Shown piece after piece: positions 59,657 through 64,000 of a stretch of 64,000 bases of DNA. The stretch's first letter is position 1. Each line of letters starts with the position of its first letter. The DNA is taken from the NCBI GenBank assembly GCA_905221605.1, contig CAJNDS010002602.1:283012-347011 (forward strand), read 5' to 3'. The notes under the pieces were generated by a model. It saw only the letters and a program-made list of their open reading frames with translations. It did not search any database and was not told the DNA's origin. Source of the DNA: Symbiodinium natans. Lineage: Eukaryota; Sar; Dinophyceae; Suessiales; Symbiodiniaceae. Made by a program: the position numbers and the translations under genes.

Positions 59657-60496
59657 CTATCGTTTCCGAGGTCGTGGCCTCGGCGGGCAAAGGTGGCTTC
59701 GTCTCTTTCGCCTCCTTTGCCGCGGCCGACCAGCACAGCCAGTTAGTCCCCTAATGGAGACATCTCTGCCTGAGACTGTTGCATGTTTGGTGTGTGTTGG
59801 GGATTCGTGGGAGGGGGTTCGTGCCAACAGAGCACAAAGCGTTTTTTCTTGGAAATACATGCGTGATTTTGCATACATCGGCGTATGGTATGTTGGTATG
59901 TGCGGCTTTGGTCTCAGGTCTCTGGATGTGAAGGTGCCGGCGAAGGCGTCTTCCTGGGGCTCCGAGGAGATTCCGTCTGCTGCACAATGAGACTGTGTTT
60001 CGAACTGTTTCGAACTGCTCTGGGATGCTGGGTTCTGTGCTGAGGTCCCACTGGCAAGCCCTGACGACTCTGAAGGTCTTCGTGGTCTCGGCGGATTGGT
60101 GACCCCAGCCTCCAGCAGGGGTGATGCTGGTGATGCTGGTGATGCTGAGTGCGTGTTCAAGCCATCAGGACTGGAAAGATGGAGTACACCGTGCAAGTTG
60201 GGACCCCAATGTGCTTCTGCGTTGCAAAACCTGGAAAGGTTGCAAGACTGTTGCTGCCTTGCCCAGTTCGGGCGTGCACCCAATGCCGACGCATCGCTTG
60301 CAACGATCGCATCCAACGTTGGCGCGCCCGGGCCACGGAGAGAGCTGCTCAAGACAAAGAGCTCAAAGAGCTCAACAGCGTGACTTTGTGTTTTCAAGCC
60401 TTCAACAAGAGACGAGGCCATACCCGGTCGGGGAGCCGGATTTGTGCAGAGCTCATTAGAGGGTGCCACCAGGTTCCGCAGTTGCTCGAGCTCCAT
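59657..60496 (-). CDS. Open frame of 279 codons, unknown, doubtful
   Basis: Starts with ATG (MELEQLRNLVAPSNELCTNP), Ser/Pro-rich in the middle (HSASPASPASPLLEAG) and Arg-rich at the end. No domain is recognised. It would be an intronless minus-strand gene among plus-strand neighbours, and the plus strand is also open over much of it. It may be chance in GC-rich DNA. Confidence 0.25.
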   Translation of the reverse strand: MELEQLRNLVAPSNELCTNPAPRPGMASSLVEGLKTQSHAVELFELFVLSSSLRGPGAPTLDAIVASDASALGARPNWARQQQSCNLSRFCNAEAHWGPNLHGVLHLSSPDGLNTHSASPASPASPLLEAGVTNPPRPRRPSESSGLASGTSAQNPASQSSSKQFETQSHCAADGISSEPQEDAFAGTFTSRDLRPKPHIPTYHTPMYAKSRMYFQEKTLCALLARTPSHESPTHTKHATVSGRDVSIRGLTGCAGRPRQRRRKRRSHLCPPRPRPRKR

Positions 60497-61110
60497 GCTC
60501 TGTCTTGATCATCAGGCGAAGGTACATGCTGGCTGTTCCGCGAGGGCCCGCTGAGTGCATCACAACCATGAAAAGGTCACCGTGCACCCTGCCACACCCG
60601 AGCGGAGGACACGAGAGGTGGCGCTGAGCGCCACTGCAATGGACAAGGACGCGTGGAATGAAATTCTCAGAATGAGCCTCAGAATGGGTGGCAAATCATG
60701 CCATGGTCTTCTCCTGTCTTTCAGAGGAGGGAGCACAGGTCAAATTGGATGGCCAGCACGGTCGTGGCTATGCATCTGCTGCCAGAGTCGCAGCTCTCGC
60801 CTCATAAATGGGCGACACGGCGACATTCTTGTGGCCCAGGTCCTCAAGCTCAACCCTTCCGCACCATACAAGAGGGTAACGATCAGAGTAAAGGCCGCGG
60901 ATGAGGCGCTTTGTCCGCAATGTGTTTGACAGCCCATCGCAGCCCAACCAATCCCCCAACAGGTCACTATCAAGAGCTACCTTCTGGTTGTCGCCATGAC
61001 CGACCACAGTGAGTGGGCTATGTTGGAGGACTTGGCTGTGTGCTCAGTCTGCAGCACGAGTAGGACGTTCTTTGCAGCTGGGCTGCACCCGTCTGAAAAC
61101 TAGTGGGGAC

Positions 61111-61371
61111 ATGGGGAGCTTCAGCAAGAACTTCGTTGAGGTGGTCCCCAGCTGCGAGGGAGGCCTCAGGCCAGATTTTGAAATGGACGCCGAGGCCTCG
61201 GACAAGACAGAACGATACATCGAACAAGATCTCGACATAGCGGCAAAAGACCATGCCGAGGGGACGTTTGGAATCCAAGTTCCCAGATTCTCCTGTGATG
61301 TTAGGTCTTCCACTACCGCTGTCTCTTGGCCAATGATGTCGAAGCTCTCGAGGCGAGAGGGAGGGCGGTAG
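61111..61371 (+). CDS. Possible exon, unknown
   Basis: From ATG 61111 the frame reads MGSFSKNFVEVVPSCEGGLR, then a charged stretch (IEQDLDIAAKDHAEGTFGIQ) and stops at 61371 in a GA-rich run. Composition is coding-like, but the minus strand is open too. No family is recognised. Confidence 0.3.
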   Translation: MGSFSKNFVEVVPSCEGGLRPDFEMDAEASDKTERYIEQDLDIAAKDHAEGTFGIQVPRFSCDVRSSTTAVSWPMMSKLSRREGGR

Positions 61372-62960
61372 AGAGAGAGAGAGAGAGGTAGAAGAGGAAG
61401 AACTCTACCCACCTCGACTGCCCCATGCCGTCACATATGCTTCTTGCATCTTCTTGCGTCACCCTCACCTTGCAAAAAGAGCGAGGAATAAGGAATGTTT
61501 GCAGAGGCAAGGAACACGGCGAAAGCCGGAGTGAGTGCTCCGGCACAGTTGGCGGACAAACCTGCTTGGCACATGATACACGGGGAGCTCACAGGGGGAG
61601 AGCTCACAGGGAGAGTTTTGAGTAGCACCTGGGGCACCCACGCAAAGCACAAGAAAAGGCCGGGGAGGAGCCTTGGAGATGAATCTGACTCTGCCCCTCC
61701 TTTTCTTGTTCCCTTTTTTTTTTTGGCTCGAATTACACAAGAAGCTTTTCCGAGGTCAAACGCTTTTGGTGATCCATTTTGTGGTGTTTGCTTTCGAGAA
61801 CTCAAAGCGGCCGAGGCGTTGAGGAGAGAGCGAAAGAGAGAGTCAAACGGGAAAAATGGGGGGGGGGGGGGGCAGAACCCCCCCCAGACGGACGAGGCCG
61901 AGTGGGTGACTCAGTGACTCAGTGACAATGAGCGGGATATGAGTGACTAGAAGGCTGGGGGATGAGCCCCGGGAAAAAGCAACAGCTGCAAGGGGGGCGT
62001 TGCCAAGAACTGCTACAGTATATCTGAAGGGCCACAGACGACCACAAGTCCCTGGATTGGAGTGCGTTTCCCAGTTCTGGATTGCTTCGTTTCAGTTGGT
62101 TGCAACGTGATATACCTTCAGAAGGCCATTGAGTTGTTGGGTCACGTGGGACCCTTCTGCACCTTCCACGACGTCTTTAGACTGCAGCCTGCAGCAGCTT
62201 GGGCACCTTTTTGCTTGTTTCCGTGGGCCGTGCCTTCGCGCCTTGACTCTCCGATGGTGTCGGTTTACCTGTGCAGTACAGACCGAGTCACCCGAGGATG
62301 CTGCACATGGCACAGGTTGGGGAGCTTCAAATGCTGAGGCTGAAAAATGCTCATGGTGAATCAGCATTGTGGCTGATATTTTTGGGTTCGGATTCGCATT
62401 TTTGCCGCTTTTCGGGCTATCAGTCGGCATTGGTGCTTATGGAAAGTGGATGGATGTTTTGTTTCAAGTTTTGTTTCAAGCTTTTGTCGTGTACCATATC
62501 GTCAAAACGCGACGCGCTGCAAACATGAGATTTGCACGGCTGGTTGGCCTTGAAGGTGAGCGCCACCACGGGGTGGCCTTCAAACGTTCTGAGATTTGTA
62601 CCGCAAACGGAAACGGGCACGGCGACTGTGTTCTCACCTTAGGCCCTGTGATGCCTACCCTGCCCCGATTTGCTACTTCGATGTGCTTTCACTCGTGTGC
62701 GGCCTTCGTTGCTGCAAGACGTTTGAGGCCTTGGCAACATAGGCTCACAAGACAGAGGCGTCCGGTACAATGGTGCAATGATGAGCAACGCACACAGTCA
62801 TAAACAGCAAGCGCGAGCTTCCCCAAGATAAACGGAGTCAAGCCCGAGAAGCTAAACGGCCCATAGGATACTGACAAAGACCAGCCAATAAAGCGTGTTC
62901 ACACCAGTTCGAAGAAACAAGCGCAGAAAATCAACCGTGGCTGGTGTTCTCTACATCCTA
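61372..62960. other. Unassigned sequence with GA, T and G runs
   Basis: Short GA repeat near 61372-61388, a T run at about 61716-61732 and a 14-base G run at about 61858-61872. A plus frame at 62369-62803 has a hydrophobic stretch (FAFLPLFGLSVGIGAYGKW) but no family signature. Confidence 0.35.
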
Positions 62961-62961
62961 G

Positions 62962-63830
62962 GCTGACTTGGTCAAGTGGAAGGGGAATGGAAGGTGAGGA
63001 GGTCTCACTTTGCCAATCTGGTCAGGTGATCCCGACCGTCATGTGGATGCCAGCCTTCAACCAGCAGCTGCAGATCCACATCAAGGAGTCCATAGTTCAG
63101 AGCCACTGCTGGCGGTGTGAATTTCTCAGCGACCCCACTGTGAGGACAAGGAGTGGAAGTCGAAAGCTCAGCAGCACACCACGGGCATGTCGCAATACTT
63201 CAACGACTTTGTTTTGGACCTGCTGAACGTTTCTGACGTTTGTAAGCTTGTTTATTTGTGCTGTCTGTGTGCAGAAGTGGCAACGTGTTCCAGCAGCCTC
63301 TCAGCGATGACGGAAAGGCAGAGGCATGGACAGAAGGAGCATTTTTCATGCGATTGATTCTCAAAGCGGAAGCCTGAGGTCGACATCACTGTCCTGGCTT
63401 CGGACCATAAGCACAAGGCTTTCTCAAGGCAAATGTGGCATAGTTCGGCCTCAGCACGGCTCCGTCCAGGCAACGTATCATGTCTCTGCACAAGGCTCTC
63501 CTTTGAACGAGTGCCGTGCCCAGTCTTCCAGTCCACGTAAGACAAAACGTTCAAGTCGAGGAAGCCACATGAGCAAACGCGCGAGCGGCAGAGGCGCGGC
63601 CGACTTTTCACTACACTGGAGCCGCCGCCGAAGGAGGCTCCCATCAAGGTGACGCCCCGGCCGGCCTCTCAGAGTCCTTTGCTGCCACCAAACAAGCACG
63701 CACCGCACGCACCCGGCTGGCTCCGAAAGTCTGCAGCGAACAGCCTGAGCAGAGGCCCCAGTACCGCTTCCGCTCCACTGCCTCGACCACTGAAAGGCGC
63801 GATGCCATTCGCATCTCTCCTCCCTCCTCC
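62962..63830 (+). CDS. Exons of an unidentified plus-strand gene
   Basis: 62962-62983 after TAG|G reads ADLVKWK. 63026-63085 after CAG|G is exactly 20 codons (VIPTVMWMPAFNQQLQIHIK). 63145-63228 after GAG|G continues in frame (DKEWKSKAQQHTTGMSQYFN, then DFVLDLLN); the intron between the last two starts GA and ends AG. Later frames at about 63372-63530 (KPEVDITVLASDHKHKAFSR) and 63547-63830 (RRGRLFTTLEPPPKEAPIK, then a Pro/Ser-rich tail) look like further exons. I do not recognise the family. The gene probably continues beyond the window through the CT-rich repeat. Confidence 0.5.
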
Positions 63831-64000
63831 CTCCTCCCTCCTTTCCCTCCTCTCCCTCCTCTCCCTCCTCTCCCTCCTCTCCCTCCTCTCCCTCCTCTCC
63901 CTCCTCTCCCTCCTCTCCCTCCTCTCCCTCCTCTCCCTCCTCCTCTCCCTCCTCCTCTCCCTCCTCCTCTCCCTCCTCCTCTCCCTCCTCCTCTCCCTTC
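63813..64000. repeat. Pyrimidine-rich tandem repeat TCCCTCCTC / TCCCTCCTCCTC
   Basis: 7-base units first (CTCCTCC), then about twelve 9-base units (TCCCTCCTC), then 12-base units to the end of the window. All-pyrimidine on the plus strand. Confidence 0.95.

Overview
This window looks like nuclear DNA of a dinoflagellate, probably a Symbiodinium-type alga. A GC-rich enolase gene is split into about 23 small exons. Most of its introns start with GC or GA rather than GT, and every acceptor reads AG|G. TTTAGGG-like interstitial repeats, an RCC1-like repeat gene, a MORN-repeat gene, a purple-acid-phosphatase-like gene and two large retroelements fit the same assignment. Genes were recognised by reading frames and family motifs by eye; no database search was possible.

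Layout. 1-5.5 kb: mostly unassigned sequence with microsatellites (CA/CG at 1.4-1.8 kb, GA at 3.2-3.6 kb, poly-G) and two probable exons near 4.0-4.3 kb. 5.56-10.89 kb: enolase (+), with a full exon chain worked out. 11-13 kb: exon-like islands of an unknown gene. 13.85-15.77 kb: purple-acid-phosphatase-like metallophosphoesterase (+). 15.8-25.2 kb: scattered exon-like islands of unknown genes. 26.16-27.59 kb: intronless RCC1-like gene with a ubiquitin-like N-terminus, flanked by telomere-like repeats and carrying one frameshift. 28.7-29.2 kb: long GGT tract.

29,213-42,900 is the main discovery. It is a 13.7-kb tyrosine-recombinase retroelement with the split direct repeats A1-B1-A2-B2 known from PAT/Ngaro-type elements (A = 141 bp, B = 200 bp). 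It encodes several gag-like frames, a tyrosine recombinase, a CCCH zinc-knuckle protein, a cytosine-C5-methyltransferase-like domain, a reverse transcriptase with DIRS-type RNase H, and a C2H2 protein placed between A2 and B2. The two A copies are identical and the B copies differ at two sites, so the copy is young.

42.9-47.0 kb: non-coding duplicated and tandem sequence. 47.04-49.23 kb: MORN-repeat gene (+). 49.4-56.4 kb: a broken Ty1/copia-type retrotransposon on the minus strand (gag, protease, integrase, part of RT, end of RNase H) with a 2-oxoglutarate/Fe(II)-oxygenase-like domain between protease and integrase. It has lost the RT active site. 56.4-64 kb: mostly unassigned, with exon islands of a plus-strand gene at 62.96-63.83 kb and a pyrimidine-rich tandem repeat running off the end.

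All host genes recognised (enolase, phosphatase, RCC1-like, MORN, the 63-kb gene) are on the plus strand, which fits the one-directional gene blocks known in dinoflagellates.
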